From Pirellulales bacterium (GTDB lineage: Bacteria; Planctomycetota; Planctomycetia; Pirellulales; UBA1268), in assembly GCA_016776925.1 (NCBI GenBank), contig JADHSL010000005.1, positions 35,158 through 99,157 on the forward strand: a stretch of DNA of 64,000 nucleotides, in the 5' to 3' direction. This document shows positions 1-9,431 of this stretch, one piece after another; the stretch's first letter is position 1; the number at the start of each line of letters is the position of its first letter. A program made the position numbers and the translations under genes. Under the pieces are notes generated by a model. That model was not told the DNA's origin and made no database searches. It was given only the letters and a program-made list of their open reading frames with translations.

Positions 1-1580
1 TTTCTTTAGCTACGGGTACCACAGCCGTAGGACTGGCGACACTCGCTGTGAGTGTACTTGTACCGATCAAAATGTTTGGCATCTTTTCAGCAATCGGTGT
101 TGTTGTGAGTTTCATCATTTTGATTACGTTGATACCTGCGTGCCTTGAACTTTTCCCACCAAAACTTCGTCTCGGTGCAGCAGGCAGTGAAGAAGACGGT
201 GACTCGTGGCGTCCTATTGAAGAGAGTCCGTGGTGGGGTGTTGGTGAATGGATCACACGACACAACGTTTCAGTCGCCACAATTTGTCTCCTCGTCATGG
301 CAGGCATTGGCTATGGCATGACCCGTGTAGAAAGTAGCGTTCAGCTCATGAGGCTATTTTCGCCTCAGGCTCGAATTCGACAGGACTATCGTTGGCTTGA
401 GAAAAAACTTGGGCCACTCGTTCCAATGGAAATACTCATTCGCTGTGATCAAGAAAAGTGTGATCTCAATTTCCTGGAACGAATGGAACTCGTAGATGAA
501 ATACAGCGGGAGATTGGTGAACTCGGTGAGGTAGGTAGTTCTCTCTCGACCGTCACCTTTGGCCGGAGTCTTGACGTCGGTGGTGGCGGAATTGGTGGCG
601 CTGCAGGCCGTGTATTCGGCCTGAATGCGCGAACACGACGGAGCGTTCTCAACAGAAGACTTGTCGCCCATCGTGATGAATTTCTTGATGGTGACTATCT
701 GCGTGAAGCAAAGGTAGTAAGTGACGAAGGAACTCGTGATCAGGAACTGTGGAGAATTAGTGCTCGTGTCAGTGCGACTAAAGAAGTCGACTACGCGGAG
801 TTCAAGCGTGACCTCCAGTCAAAAATCGACCCGATTCTGGCCAGCTACAAATCTGACGGCACGCACGGAATTTCTGTCGACTACACTGGTCTTGTACCAC
901 TGGTCTACAAAGCACAACATTCCTTGCTCGACGGGCTTATTGCTGGCTTCATTAGTGACTTTGCAATAATTGTTCTGGTCATGGTGCTTCTTTGCCGGGC
1001 TGCCTCCGCGGGGCTCGTGCTTCTACTTCCTGCTGCCTTTCCTGCTGTTGTTGTCTTCGGAGGAATGGGTTGGGGGAATGCGCTTCTAAAGAGTTTCGGA
1101 ACAGGAAACCTTCTTATCGATATCGGCACCGTAATGGCTCCTTGCGTTGCACTCGGTGTTACCGTTGACGATGTTGTTCATTTCATGCTTTGGTTCAGAC
1201 GTGGTATTTCTGATGGTATGGACCGTAAACAAGCAACTATGCTGGCCTACAAAGGGTGTGCTCGAGCGATGTATCAAAGCTGGGGTGTCATTGGTATTGG
1301 CCTGTCAGTCTTTTCGCTCTCACCGTTTGGGCCGACACAGCGATTCGGTCATATGATGCTCGCCATGCTCACTGTTGCATTGGTTGGAAACCTTGTGTTG
1401 CTTCCAGCACTCTTGGCCGGGCCACTTGGTGATATTTTTGGATGGAGTGTACTTCGTCTGAATCGCAAAAGGTCAGAAAAGCAGGATCAACGCCGGGTGA
1501 GGACTGAGGCTGGAACAGATGCTCTTCCACAGCCTCACGTGTTGCCTGAACCGGCGACGAAGCAGGTTGTTCATGCCTGA
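1..1580 (+). CDS. RND/MMPL-superfamily exporter, C-terminal part (5' partial)
   Basis: The reading frame is open to the left edge (codons in phase from base 3 with no stop), so the GTG at 48 is internal and the gene starts outside the window. The visible part begins inside a membrane bundle, then has one long hydrophilic stretch (about residues 80-290 of the track ORF) and a second bundle of helices (about 295-470). The segment ALGVTVDDVVHF carries the acidic pair in a helix typical of RND proton-driven exporters; the layout fits the MMPL/patched-like group that moves lipids or hydrophobic compounds across the inner membrane. The hydrophilic tail after residue 475 is unremarkable. The substrate cannot be read from the sequence. 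The stop overlaps the next gene by 8 bp, so the two are probably co-transcribed. Confidence 0.85.
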   Translation, partial: SLATGTTAVGLATLAVSVLVPIKMFGIFSAIGVVVSFIILITLIPACLELFPPKLRLGAAGSEEDGDSWRPIEESPWWGVGEWITRHNVSVATICLLVMAGIGYGMTRVESSVQLMRLFSPQARIRQDYRWLEKKLGPLVPMEILIRCDQEKCDLNFLERMELVDEIQREIGELGEVGSSLSTVTFGRSLDVGGGGIGGAAGRVFGLNARTRRSVLNRRLVAHRDEFLDGDYLREAKVVSDEGTRDQELWRISARVSATKEVDYAEFKRDLQSKIDPILASYKSDGTHGISVDYTGLVPLVYKAQHSLLDGLIAGFISDFAIIVLVMVLLCRAASAGLVLLLPAAFPAVVVFGGMGWGNALLKSFGTGNLLIDIGTVMAPCVALGVTVDDVVHFMLWFRRGISDGMDRKQATMLAYKGCARAMYQSWGVIGIGLSVFSLSPFGPTQRFGHMMLAMLTVALVGNLVLLPALLAGPLGDIFGWSVLRLNRKRSEKQDQRRVRTEAGTDALPQPHVLPEPATKQVVHA

Positions 1581-2796
1581 GAATGACGTGGCTTCAGGGG
1601 CACTTTCAGAGGCCACTGTCTTTATTAAGCCAAAGCGTGCTCGCCCATTTTTCGGCCGTCATCCATGGGTCCTTGATTCGGCGGTGCTGCGTGTTCACGG
1701 TGAACCCACTGATGGAGCCGTGGTCGATGTTGTGACGCACGATGGCAACTTCATTGCCCGAGGCCTATGGAATGCATCAAGCCGAATTCGTGTTCGATTG
1801 TATTCCTTTGTACAGGACCAAGCTCTTGATGAAGTATTCTGGAATGCTCGTATCGAAAATGCAGTTGGCTTACGACAACAACTCGGCCTTCTTTCCAAAA
1901 AGACTGGCTGCCGGCTCATAAACAGTGAAGGCGATAGTCTCTCTGGCATCATTGTCGATCAATATGGCTCCTACCTCGCTTTACAAGTGACAGCCCTCGC
2001 AATGGCTGAACGGATCGACATGATCTGCGATAGCCTTGAACGCCTTGTACAACCAAAAGGTATCTTGCTTCGTGGCGCCGAACGAGGGCTGGGGAAACTT
2101 GAGGGGCTTCATTTGCCTGATCGACTGCTCCGTGGTGAATCACCTGTTGGACCAATCTTTGTTGAGGAACATGGCCTTCGCTTTGGTGTCGATCTTACCG
2201 AGGGACAAAAGACTGGCTATTACCTGGATCAAAAAGAAAACCGACAAGCTGCAGCGGCCTATGCTGCCGGGCGGCGAGTCCTTGATATGTTCTGCTACTC
2301 CGGAGGTTTTGGAGTAGCGAGTGCCGTTTCTGGAAAAGCTAGTTCAGTTCTTTCTGTTGATTCAAGCATCAAAGCGATTTCACTGGTACGGGCAAATGCA
2401 GAACTTAACAATGCAACAACAATGACGGTTGAGCAGGCCGATGCATTTGAAAAGCTCGCTTCTCTTGAAGAAGAGAATGCACAGTTTGGCATGGTCGTAC
2501 TTGATCCACCAAAGTTTGCCCGCAGTCGAGCATCTGCCTCTGACGCGCTTCGAGCATATCACCGAATAAATCGTCTTGGTGTCGATCTCCTTGAACCTGG
2601 TGGAGTTCTGGTAACGTGCAGTTGTTCTGGAGCGATCGCCCGTGATGACTTTCTCATGATGCTTTCAGCAGTAGCCCAACGAAGCGGTCGAACACTACAG
2701 CTTCTCGAGTACCGCGGCGCTGCTCCTGACCACCCGGTCAACCTCCACTGCCTGGAGGGTGAATATTTAAAGTGCGTTATCGCTCGAGTGCACTAA
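1573..2796 (+). CDS. RlmI-like class I SAM-dependent 23S rRNA (cytosine-C5) methyltransferase
   Basis: An N-terminal PUA-like RNA-binding part (KRARPFFGRHPWVLDSAV) is followed by a middle domain and a Rossmann methyltransferase with the SAM loop VLDMFCYSGGFG. The motif DPPKFARS and the cysteine motif VTCSCSG match the m5C methyltransferase family of RlmI (YccW), which modifies 23S rRNA in the cytoplasm. The track ORF begins at 1519, but the ATG at 1573 gives 407 residues, close to the family length, and overlaps the exporter stop by 8 bp as expected for translational coupling; the extra 18 residues upstream are not family-like. Exact target base is inferred from the family only. Confidence 0.88.
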   Translation: MPENDVASGALSEATVFIKPKRARPFFGRHPWVLDSAVLRVHGEPTDGAVVDVVTHDGNFIARGLWNASSRIRVRLYSFVQDQALDEVFWNARIENAVGLRQQLGLLSKKTGCRLINSEGDSLSGIIVDQYGSYLALQVTALAMAERIDMICDSLERLVQPKGILLRGAERGLGKLEGLHLPDRLLRGESPVGPIFVEEHGLRFGVDLTEGQKTGYYLDQKENRQAAAAYAAGRRVLDMFCYSGGFGVASAVSGKASSVLSVDSSIKAISLVRANAELNNATTMTVEQADAFEKLASLEEENAQFGMVVLDPPKFARSRASASDALRAYHRINRLGVDLLEPGGVLVTCSCSGAIARDDFLMMLSAVAQRSGRTLQLLEYRGAAPDHPVNLHCLEGEYLKCVIARVH

Positions 2797-2823
2797 GACA
2801 GGACAGTGACGTCCTACGTGACT

Positions 2824-3099
2824 TCAAACCTTCTTGATCCTGGTAAACTCGTCGATCGTAACGGTCGTTAACTCCCCGTCATCTCTGGCAAGGATGAGCA
2901 CATCACTATAAACCTTGTCGTCGGCATTTCGCCGAAAATGAAGTCCGTGCCGACGCCGCTCCCGCCGCAATACCTTTCCGACAGTAGTCGTACTCCACGT
3001 GGCACTTGAGCCAACAGTCACGCCATGGATTACCTCGACCCGATCTCCAGGCTTCAGGCCGTCATACACTTCACGTAATTCCTGCTCTGCTGTATTCAT
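2824..3099 (-). CDS. small conserved-looking hypothetical protein
   Basis: This 91-residue frame lies alone between the methyltransferase (convergent) and ilvC. The track start at 3138 would add 13 residues; the ATG at 3099 (MNTAEQELREVYDGLKPGDRVEV) looks more natural. The protein is charged and soluble, and the middle reads like a small beta-barrel (LKPGDRVEVIHGVTVGSSATWSTTTVGKVLRR), reminiscent of short SH3-like nucleic-acid or regulatory modules, but no family is recognised. No signal peptide or membrane segment is present. It is counted as real because it fills the gap in the right orientation and has balanced composition. Confidence 0.55.
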   Translation of the reverse strand: MNTAEQELREVYDGLKPGDRVEVIHGVTVGSSATWSTTTVGKVLRRERRRHGLHFRRNADDKVYSDVLILARDDGELTTVTIDEFTRIKKV

Positions 3100-3177
3100 A
3101 CTCGTAACCCTAGCTGGTAGTAGCACGGACCGGACCATTTCATGTCGGTCCTGTTCATCAGAATCTACCGAATTGAA

Positions 3178-4182
3178 TCAAACTTCTTTTGAATCAATCC
3201 ATTTCATCATCTTCCTCAAATGGCGACCCGTTTCAGTCAACTTATGTTCCCGTTCACGACGACGCGTTGCCTTGAACATGGCGGCTCCGGCTCGATTTTC
3301 AAGAATCCAGTCTCTTGCGAATTCACCAGCTTGAATCTCTTCAAGAATCTTCTTCATTTCAGCTCGTGTTTCATCAGTAATCACACGATTTCCTCGAGTG
3401 TAGTCACCGTATTCTGCTGTATTGGAAACACTGTATCTCATGTATTCCAAACCACCCTGATAAAGAAGATCGACGATTAATTTCATCTCGTGAAGACACT
3501 CAAAATACGCCATCTCAGGCTGATAGCCTGCTTCTACCAATGTATCAAAGCCAGCTTTAATCAGTTCTGATACACCTCCACAGAGAACCGCCTGTTCACC
3601 GAACAGATCGGTTTCAGTTTCTTCCGCGATGGTCGTCTCTATAACACCACCACGAGTGCCGCCAACGCCTTTCGCATAGGCCAGCCCAATCTTTTTTGTC
3701 TCTTCTGAAGCTCCTTCACCGAGTGCAATAAGACAGGGAACACCACCACCTTTTTCGTACTCACTTCGAACCAGATGACCAGGGCCTTTCGGCGCAACCA
3801 GCAGAATATCATGGCCGGGAGGAGGTTCAACTTGATTGAAGTGAAAATTAAATCCATGACTCGCCATAAGAACCGCACCGGCCTTAAGGTTTGGCTTAAT
3901 TGAGGTCTTGTAGACATCACCCTGCAACTCATCTGGCAAAAGAATATTTACAACATCTGCCTGCTTCACTGCCTCTTCCACAGAGAGTGGATCAAAGCCA
4001 TGACTTTTGGCGAGATCGAAATTCGGTCCACCGGGACGTTGTGCAACAACGACGTTTAGGCCACTGTCACGAAGATTCTGTGCCTGAGCATGACCCTGAC
4101 TTCCATAACCAATGACGGCTATTGTTTTGCCTGAGAGAACGGCCAAATCGGCATCAGAATCGTAATAAATTGTGGCTGGCAC
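3178..4182 (-). CDS. ilvC: ketol-acid reductoisomerase (NADP+), class I
   Basis: This enzyme converts acetolactate or acetohydroxybutyrate to the dihydroxy acid in valine, leucine and isoleucine synthesis, in the cytoplasm with Mg2+ and NADPH. The N-terminal Rossmann loop [15 protein letters not shown], the segment KGPGHLVR and the C-terminal all-helical knotted domain with [18 protein letters not shown] and the metal-binding acidic residues are all present. At 334 residues it is the short class I form. ATG at 4182 follows an AAAAGGAGC purine stretch on the minus strand. ilvN lies just upstream in the same orientation, so the two probably form an operon; no ilvB (catalytic subunit) is in the window. 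Confidence 0.97.
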   Translation of the reverse strand: MPATIYYDSDADLAVLSGKTIAVIGYGSQGHAQAQNLRDSGLNVVVAQRPGGPNFDLAKSHGFDPLSVEEAVKQADVVNILLPDELQGDVYKTSIKPNLKAGAVLMASHGFNFHFNQVEPPPGHDILLVAPKGPGHLVRSEYEKGGGVPCLIALGEGASEETKKIGLAYAKGVGGTRGGVIETTIAEETETDLFGEQAVLCGGVSELIKAGFDTLVEAGYQPEMAYFECLHEMKLIVDLLYQGGLEYMRYSVSNTAEYGDYTRGNRVITDETRAEMKKILEEIQAGEFARDWILENRAGAAMFKATRRREREHKLTETGRHLRKMMKWIDSKEV

Positions 4183-4288
4183 GGGGGGCTCCTTTTGAAC
4201 CAGAGTAAAATCGAAAGTTTAGTTTGTACGGTATTTGTGACATCTAAGAACCCTCATTCTTCGATGACGAGCAGGTTCTTAAGATACA

Positions 4289-4819
4289 TTAACTGGCGTC
4301 CGCTGACTCCGTATCGGACTGGTCGCAACTTGGGCTACTACCTCGGACCATTGCAATCCTGCCTGTTCGAACCAACTCAAGAATGCCCAATGGACGAATC
4401 ATATCGACAAAGGCTTCAATTTTATTTTCAGTCCCAGAAATCTCAACAATTACGCTGTCAGCAGCAACGTCAACAACTCGTCCACGAAATATTTCTGCCA
4501 AACCCCTGACGTTCGAGCGATCCTGTCCAGCCGAAGCAGATACTTTTACAAGCATCAGATCGCGTTCGACATAATTTCTTGAACTTATGTCATCAACGCT
4601 CACCACTGTGACAATTTTTTCAAGTTGCCGCCGAACCTGTTCCTGAACTCTATTGTCACCTCGCAGCACAAAAGTCATTCGCGAAAAACCGGGATTATCA
4701 GTCTCCCCAACTGCAAGGCTATCAATGTTATAGCCACGGGAAGCAAGCATTCCCGAGATGTGGGCAAGTACACCAGGAACATTCTGAACGGTTGCAGAAA
4801 GAACGTGTCGCATCAGCAT
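4289..4819 (-). CDS. ilvN: acetolactate synthase small (regulatory) subunit
   Basis: The protein carries an N-terminal ACT domain ([39 protein letters not shown]) followed by the C-terminal ALS-regulatory domain, the usual layout of the subunit that activates acetolactate synthase and confers valine feedback. The track ORF starts at 4915, but the first 32 residues are outside the family, and ATG at 4819 (or 4813) gives about 175 residues, the normal size. It is followed by ilvC after a gap of about 105 bp. The large subunit it must bind is encoded elsewhere. Confidence 0.93.
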   Translation of the reverse strand: MLMRHVLSATVQNVPGVLAHISGMLASRGYNIDSLAVGETDNPGFSRMTFVLRGDNRVQEQVRRQLEKIVTVVSVDDISSRNYVERDLMLVKVSASAGQDRSNVRGLAEIFRGRVVDVAADSVIVEISGTENKIEAFVDMIRPLGILELVRTGRIAMVRGSSPSCDQSDTESADAS

Positions 4820-4982
4820 GGCCTCAGCCTGGGAGTGCCATGCCGGCCTGCTGGCGTCTACCCTACGGGTGAAAATTGAGTATTTGACCGAATTGCTCAG
4901 TCTAATTTCGATCATAGGCCGAATTCAAGCCACTTCCTTCATGAAAGCGTGCCGTCTGGAACTCAGCCAAAGCTCTAATGGA

Positions 4983-5010
4983 TTGACAAATGACAGAAAA
5001 CACCGATATT
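4983..5010 (+). promoter_or_regulatory. candidate sigma-70 promoter for rpsB operon
   Basis: TTGACA at 4983-4988 is followed after 16 bp by GATATT at 5005-5010 (four of six to TATAAT). It lies in the divergent gap between ilvN and rpsB and would give a leader of about 95 nt before the GTG start, in the usual place for S2 autoregulation. Seen by eye only; no conserved S2-binding structure was identified. Confidence 0.35.
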
Positions 5011-5111
5011 TGCAGTACTCGCCGGATTTCATTATTGAATTTTGGCCAGTCGTACCACCCAATGCTGGTGTACGGATTTCTCAGATACCAACAGAAAGTG
5101 AACCTCTTACC

Positions 5112-5912
5112 GTGTCGAATGTCCTCGCTCAAGAATTAATCGAAGCTGGTGTCCACTTTGGCCATCGCTCGAGTCGCTGGAATCCAAAAATGCGGCCCTA
5201 CATATTTGGCCGCAAAAACCTTATTCACATCATTGACGTCCGCGAAACAATTCGTGGTCTTTTACGTGGTAAGAAGTACCTGAAGCAAGTTGCTGCAACA
5301 GGCAGCCTTGTTTTGTTCGTTGGAACAAAACGACAAGGACAAGAAGCCATTGCACGTGAAGCCAATCGCTGTGGAATGCCCTACGTAAGTGAGCGATGGC
5401 TTGGTGGCACACTGACTAATTTCCGAACGATTCGTAATCGATTGGCTCGGCTTGAGGAACTGGAGGAATTACTTCCTTCTGATGCCTTCCATAACTATTC
5501 CAAGAAAATGCAGTCTTCGTTGCGACGAGAGCACAGAAAAATGCTCCGTAATCTTGGTGGTATTCGCACACTTTCCCGACTACCAGAATGTCTGGTTATC
5601 TTTGATCCAAAGAAAGAAAAGAACGCGATCAATGAAGCTCGAAAGATGGGAATCACGACCGTCGCTCTTATTGATACCGATTGCGACCCGGACGTCGTTG
5701 ATCTTCCTATTCCTGGTAATGATGATTCCATTCGCTCAATCGAACTCGTCGCTTCTCGGCTGGCTGATGCCATCCTCGAAGGCAAGGCGGACGTCGCGGA
5801 GAAAAAACAGTCAAAGGATGAGGGTGCCAGTTCGGAAACCAAACCTGCGAAGCCTGCACCAAAAGCTCGCGGGAATGTCACACCACCTTCTCCAAATCCT
5901 GCAAAAACCTGA
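5112..5912 (+). CDS. rpsB: 30S ribosomal protein S2
   Basis: Structural protein of the small ribosomal subunit. Diagnostic stretches are [56 protein letters not shown] and [13 protein letters not shown]. The track ORF runs back to 4818, but the 98 extra residues are translated leader antisense to ilvN; the GTG at 5112 ([15 protein letters not shown]) places the start where S2 proteins begin and gives 266 residues. The C-terminus has a charged, proline/alanine-rich tail of about 40 residues. It heads the standard rpsB-tsf-pyrH-frr order, so co-expression with these genes is expected. Confidence 0.96.
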   Translation: MSNVLAQELIEAGVHFGHRSSRWNPKMRPYIFGRKNLIHIIDVRETIRGLLRGKKYLKQVAATGSLVLFVGTKRQGQEAIAREANRCGMPYVSERWLGGTLTNFRTIRNRLARLEELEELLPSDAFHNYSKKMQSSLRREHRKMLRNLGGIRTLSRLPECLVIFDPKKEKNAINEARKMGITTVALIDTDCDPDVVDLPIPGNDDSIRSIELVASRLADAILEGKADVAEKKQSKDEGASSETKPAKPAPKARGNVTPPSPNPAKT

Positions 5913-6061
5913 CCCACGAGACCGCGTAACCGGTCTTGTGCTTTTGTAGCTACAAGAGGACGTGTGTACTCGGTTCCGAACGTCACACCACACTCCTTCG
6001 ACGAGTCGACTCATTTTGCTTTTCAACACAATCTCTCACACGACATGAGGACTTAAGAATA

Positions 6062-6910
6062 ATGGCAGCAGTCACAGCCGCCGCAGTAATGGCACTGCGA
6101 GAAAAAACCGGTTTACCAATGATGGAGTGCAAAAAAGCACTTACTGAATGTGGTGGCGATACAGAACAAGCCGTTGAATGGCTGAGAAAACAAGGCGTCA
6201 AAACGCAAGCGATGCGAGCTGATCGTGAAACTTCGATGGGCCGGCTTGCCATCTATACTGACCTTGAAAAGGGTGTTGGGACTCTTGTCGAACTAAAATG
6301 TGAAAGTGCACCAGTAGCGGGCAGTCCTGATTTCATGGATTTCGTGAATGATATAGCGAAGACACTTGCTCTTGGATCTGGTGCCAATTCGCCAGAAGAA
6401 CTCCTGGCCCAAAAAAGCCAAGCGCATCCTGATAAGACCCTTGGAGAGATCAAGGACGATCTATTCAATCGAATGCGAGAAGTTTTTGAACTCTCTCGAA
6501 TCTGCCGTATCGATGCTCCCTGTGGCGGATACGCCCATCATGATGGCTCAAAGGCAGCTCTTGTTGAGATCGCTGGTGAAACGGCTGGCCCACAAGCAGC
6601 AGAAGTTGCGAAGGACGTAGCAATGCATATTGTGGCACTCTCGCCGAAAGCGATTGTTAAAGAGGATCTGGATCAAGCAGTTGTTGATAAAGAACGTGAG
6701 ATTCTGACAGAGGCTGCAAAGCAGGAAGGGAAGCCAGAAAATATCATTCATAAAATGATTGAGGGCCGGCTTCGCAATTTCTTCAGCCAGTGTGTGCTCC
6801 TTGAGCAGCCTTTCGTAAAAGACGACAAACAGAGCGTTGGCAAACTCTTGAAGAGTGCTGGCCTGAGCGTCAAACGAATGGAACATTGGAAAATCGGCAG
6901 TGGAGATTAA
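6062..6910 (+). CDS. tsf: translation elongation factor Ts
   Basis: EF-Ts recharges EF-Tu by exchanging GDP for GTP. The N-terminal UBA-like helix bundle reads LREKTGLPMMECKKALTECG, and the core domains follow with GRLAIYTD and VELKCES; the C-terminus ends in KRMEHWKIGSGD. The ATG at 6062 is preceded by GAGG (in ATGAGGACTTAAGAA) and gives 282 residues; the track's earlier start at 5936 adds residues encoded by the intergenic spacer. About 150 bp separates it from rpsB and 90 bp from pyrH. Confidence 0.96.
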   Translation: MAAVTAAAVMALREKTGLPMMECKKALTECGGDTEQAVEWLRKQGVKTQAMRADRETSMGRLAIYTDLEKGVGTLVELKCESAPVAGSPDFMDFVNDIAKTLALGSGANSPEELLAQKSQAHPDKTLGEIKDDLFNRMREVFELSRICRIDAPCGGYAHHDGSKAALVEIAGETAGPQAAEVAKDVAMHIVALSPKAIVKEDLDQAVVDKEREILTEAAKQEGKPENIIHKMIEGRLRNFFSQCVLLEQPFVKDDKQSVGKLLKSAGLSVKRMEHWKIGSGD

Positions 6911-7000
6911 TGTGTCGAGCGAATAGAAACGTGGCTCAACGTTTGATCTACCTCAACTTCCCCTCGGTTCTGAACATCCATTCAAAGTAAACTACATTTC

Positions 7001-7744
7001 ATGCCATCTGCTCCTTACCGTCGAGTGCTCTTAAAGCTTTCAGGAGAAAGCTTCTCTCATGCTGGTGAACGTGGTATTGCGATGGAAGAAGTTCTTCATA
7101 TCGCGAACCAGACCGTTCAGGCGGCTGCTCGTGGAACACAACTGGCCGTTGTCATCGGTGGTGGCAACATTCTTCGAGGCGCTTCCTTCACTGCAGGGAA
7201 CAGTGGTGTCCAGGAAGCAACAGCTCACTACATGGGCATGCTAGCAACCGTGATTAATGGCTTGGCACTGCAAGATGCAATCGAAACACTCGGTGTCGAA
7301 ACTCGCTTGATGACTGCTATTCGAATGGACGGAGTTGCCGAACCATACATTCGCCGCAGAGCCCGCCATCATCTCGACAAAGGTATCATTGTCATTCTGG
7401 CAGCAGGCACTGGGAGTCCATTTGTGACGACTGACACAGCCGCGGCTCAGCGTGCACTTGAACTGGAAGCGGATATCTTAATGAAAGCGACGCGTGTCGA
7501 TGGAGTTTATTCAGATGACCCTGAGAAAAACCCTCATGCAGTCCTTTATCGCGATCTTACTTTTCAACAAGTTCGAGAACAGAATCTAAGAGTTATGGAT
7601 GCAACTGCAATCTCACAATGCATGGAACACGACATGCCTATTCTCGTATTTAATTATCGTAAGGATGGCAATATTGAGCGAGCAGTTGCCGGTGAAAAGT
7701 GTGGCACGCTGGTAAGCAGCCGTGCCGAGGCTGCTTCGAGTTAG
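7001..7744 (+). CDS. pyrH: UMP kinase (uridylate kinase)
   Basis: Bacterial UMP kinase of the amino-acid-kinase fold, phosphorylating UMP to UDP for nucleic acid and cell wall precursors. Motifs seen: [11 protein letters not shown] at the N-terminus, [11 protein letters not shown] for phosphate binding, [19 protein letters not shown], and the [15 protein letters not shown] segment near the nucleotide site. At 247 residues it has the usual length and the ATG at 7001 matches the family start. It is third in the rpsB-tsf-pyrH-frr order. Confidence 0.97.
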   Translation: MPSAPYRRVLLKLSGESFSHAGERGIAMEEVLHIANQTVQAAARGTQLAVVIGGGNILRGASFTAGNSGVQEATAHYMGMLATVINGLALQDAIETLGVETRLMTAIRMDGVAEPYIRRRARHHLDKGIIVILAAGTGSPFVTTDTAAAQRALELEADILMKATRVDGVYSDDPEKNPHAVLYRDLTFQQVREQNLRVMDATAISQCMEHDMPILVFNYRKDGNIERAVAGEKCGTLVSSRAEAASS

Positions 7745-7844
7745 CAAAAGCTTGCTTGCTGGTGGCAGGAGGGTGACAATCCGTGTCAACAAAAGGCCGT
7801 TTATAGAACCAGTTCGTCTTGTTTTGGGGTAAGGAGAAAAGAAA

Positions 7845-8405
7845 ATGGCAGCTGATGAAATTCTTCTTGGTGCAGAAGAACGGATGGAGAAAGCAGTCGA
7901 TGTCTTTCGGAACTCACTCACTGGAATTCGTACCGGCCGTGCGAATCCAGGGCTCGTCGATTCATTACGAGCTGAAGTCTATGGATCACCTACTCCAATC
8001 AAATCTCTGGCGAATGTCGGGGCGCCCGAACCAAATCAGATCGTTATTCGACCATTCGACCCGGGAACAATTAAGGACATCGAAAAAGCAATTCAGTCAA
8101 GTGACCTAGGACTCAATCCTCAGAGTGATGGGAGGGTCATACGTATTATCATTCCATCACTTTCGACTGATGTTCGTAAGAAAATGACTGCTCGCATTAA
8201 AGAACTTGCAGAAGAAGCCCGTGTCTCAATCCGCAACGTACGACGCGATGCAAACAAGGCTGCTGACGGTGAAAAAAGTAGTGGCGACATGACAGAAGAT
8301 GATTGCAACGGCACGAAAGAAGATGTTCAGGATCTTACGAAAAAGTTCGAGGGCCAGGTAAGCGATCTTGCAAAAGCAAAAGAAACCGAAGTAATGGACG
8401 ATTAA
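7845..8405 (+). CDS. frr: ribosome recycling factor
   Basis: RRF splits post-termination ribosomes together with EF-G. The 186-residue length, the start DEILLGAEERMEKAVDVFR, the RTGRANPGLVD loop and the RNVRRDANKAAD helix identify it. A clear Shine-Dalgarno sequence (AAGGAGAAAAGAAAATG) decides the start at 7845. Last gene of the translation cluster; the ABC transporter genes begin about 40 bp later on the same strand and may be partly co-transcribed. Confidence 0.97.
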   Translation: MAADEILLGAEERMEKAVDVFRNSLTGIRTGRANPGLVDSLRAEVYGSPTPIKSLANVGAPEPNQIVIRPFDPGTIKDIEKAIQSSDLGLNPQSDGRVIRIIIPSLSTDVRKKMTARIKELAEEARVSIRNVRRDANKAADGEKSSGDMTEDDCNGTKEDVQDLTKKFEGQVSDLAKAKETEVMDD

Positions 8406-8447
8406 CTTGCTTCTATTCGGAGAGTTTTGAGTCAGACAAGCACCCAT

Positions 8448-9431
8448 ATGACAACTTCCGACGTTACCATTCCCGTTCGGCTAACTAATATTGTTAAGCG
8501 ATATGGACGACGAACTGTACTTGATGGTGTTTCAATCGATGTAACTCCTGGGGTGACTGGTCTTGTTGGACCCAACGGTGCTGGTAAAAGCACTCTTGTC
8601 CGATCAATTCTTGGTCTTGTCCGGCTTGCAAGTGGTCAGGCACGCGTATTTGGAAATGACCCATATCGGAAACCTCGTCGTGTTCGTCAGATTGTTGGCG
8701 TTGTTCCCGAAGATGAATGCACCATTCCGGGTTTATCTGGTGTTGAAATGGTTCGATATGCCGCCCGTCTGTCAGGTCTGCCAGGCACTGAGGCGCTTCG
8801 GAGATCCCACGAAGTGCTGGATTGGTGTGATGCTGGCCAAGAGCGTTATCGGCCGGTTGAAACACTCTCGGTCGGCACCCGACAAAAAGTCTCTTTTGCA
8901 GCAGCTATCGTTCATGATCCCGACATGGTGATTCTTGATGAACCGACAAACGGTCTCGACCCAATTGAGCGGCGGGCAATGCTTGGCCGTCTCACCACTC
9001 TTGCCAAAGACCACGGGAAAACAATATTTGTTTCAACCCATGTTCTTCCTGACGTGCAAGCCATTTGCGACCGCGTTATTGTGCTTGCTCAGGGCCGTGT
9101 ACAACTTGCAGGTACCATTGAAACACTTACAAAGCCTCCACAGCCTGAGCACCACCTAGCTGGTTCAGGCCCGCTTGAGCAACTTGCTACAAAACTTTCC
9201 GAGCGTGGTCTACCTGCTCGTGTAGAAGCAAATGAGACGGAATCAATCATCTCCCTTGTATCACCAAAACCAGAAAACATCCGTGATGTCTGGTCTGCAG
9301 CAGCCGAAGTTGGGGTGAGTATTCGTTCCCTCGCACCAGCAACTCGACCACTTGAAAAAATCTTTATCGATACACTGCGACGATCAGAACAACACCATGA
9401 CCAACACAACACCACGCAGGGGGACCGCTAA
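8448..9431 (+). CDS. ABC transporter ATP-binding protein (ABC-2 type exporter), pair 1
   Basis: Cytoplasmic ATPase subunit. Walker A is GPNGAGKST, the signature region reads ETLSVGTRQK (degenerate LSGGQ), Walker B is MVILDEPTNGLD and the H-loop STHVLPDVQ follows; a C-terminal domain of about 80 residues follows the core. The track begins at a TTG at 8427; the ATG at 8448 (MTTSDVTIPVRLTNIVKRYG) is preferred, although a GGAG lies closer to the TTG. It ends in TAATG shared with the permease gene, so the two are translationally coupled. Part of a six-gene run of three ATPase/permease pairs; substrate unknown. Confidence 0.9.
   Translation: MTTSDVTIPVRLTNIVKRYGRRTVLDGVSIDVTPGVTGLVGPNGAGKSTLVRSILGLVRLASGQARVFGNDPYRKPRRVRQIVGVVPEDECTIPGLSGVEMVRYAARLSGLPGTEALRRSHEVLDWCDAGQERYRPVETLSVGTRQKVSFAAAIVHDPDMVILDEPTNGLDPIERRAMLGRLTTLAKDHGKTIFVSTHVLPDVQAICDRVIVLAQGRVQLAGTIETLTKPPQPEHHLAGSGPLEQLATKLSERGLPARVEANETESIISLVSPKPENIRDVWSAAAEVGVSIRSLAPATRPLEKIFIDTLRRSEQHHDQHNTTQGDR

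Noticed and set aside
2797-2823. AGGAC/GTCCT hairpin between convergent genes as terminator
   Set aside because: Stem of five pairs without a T-run on either strand; too weak to call.
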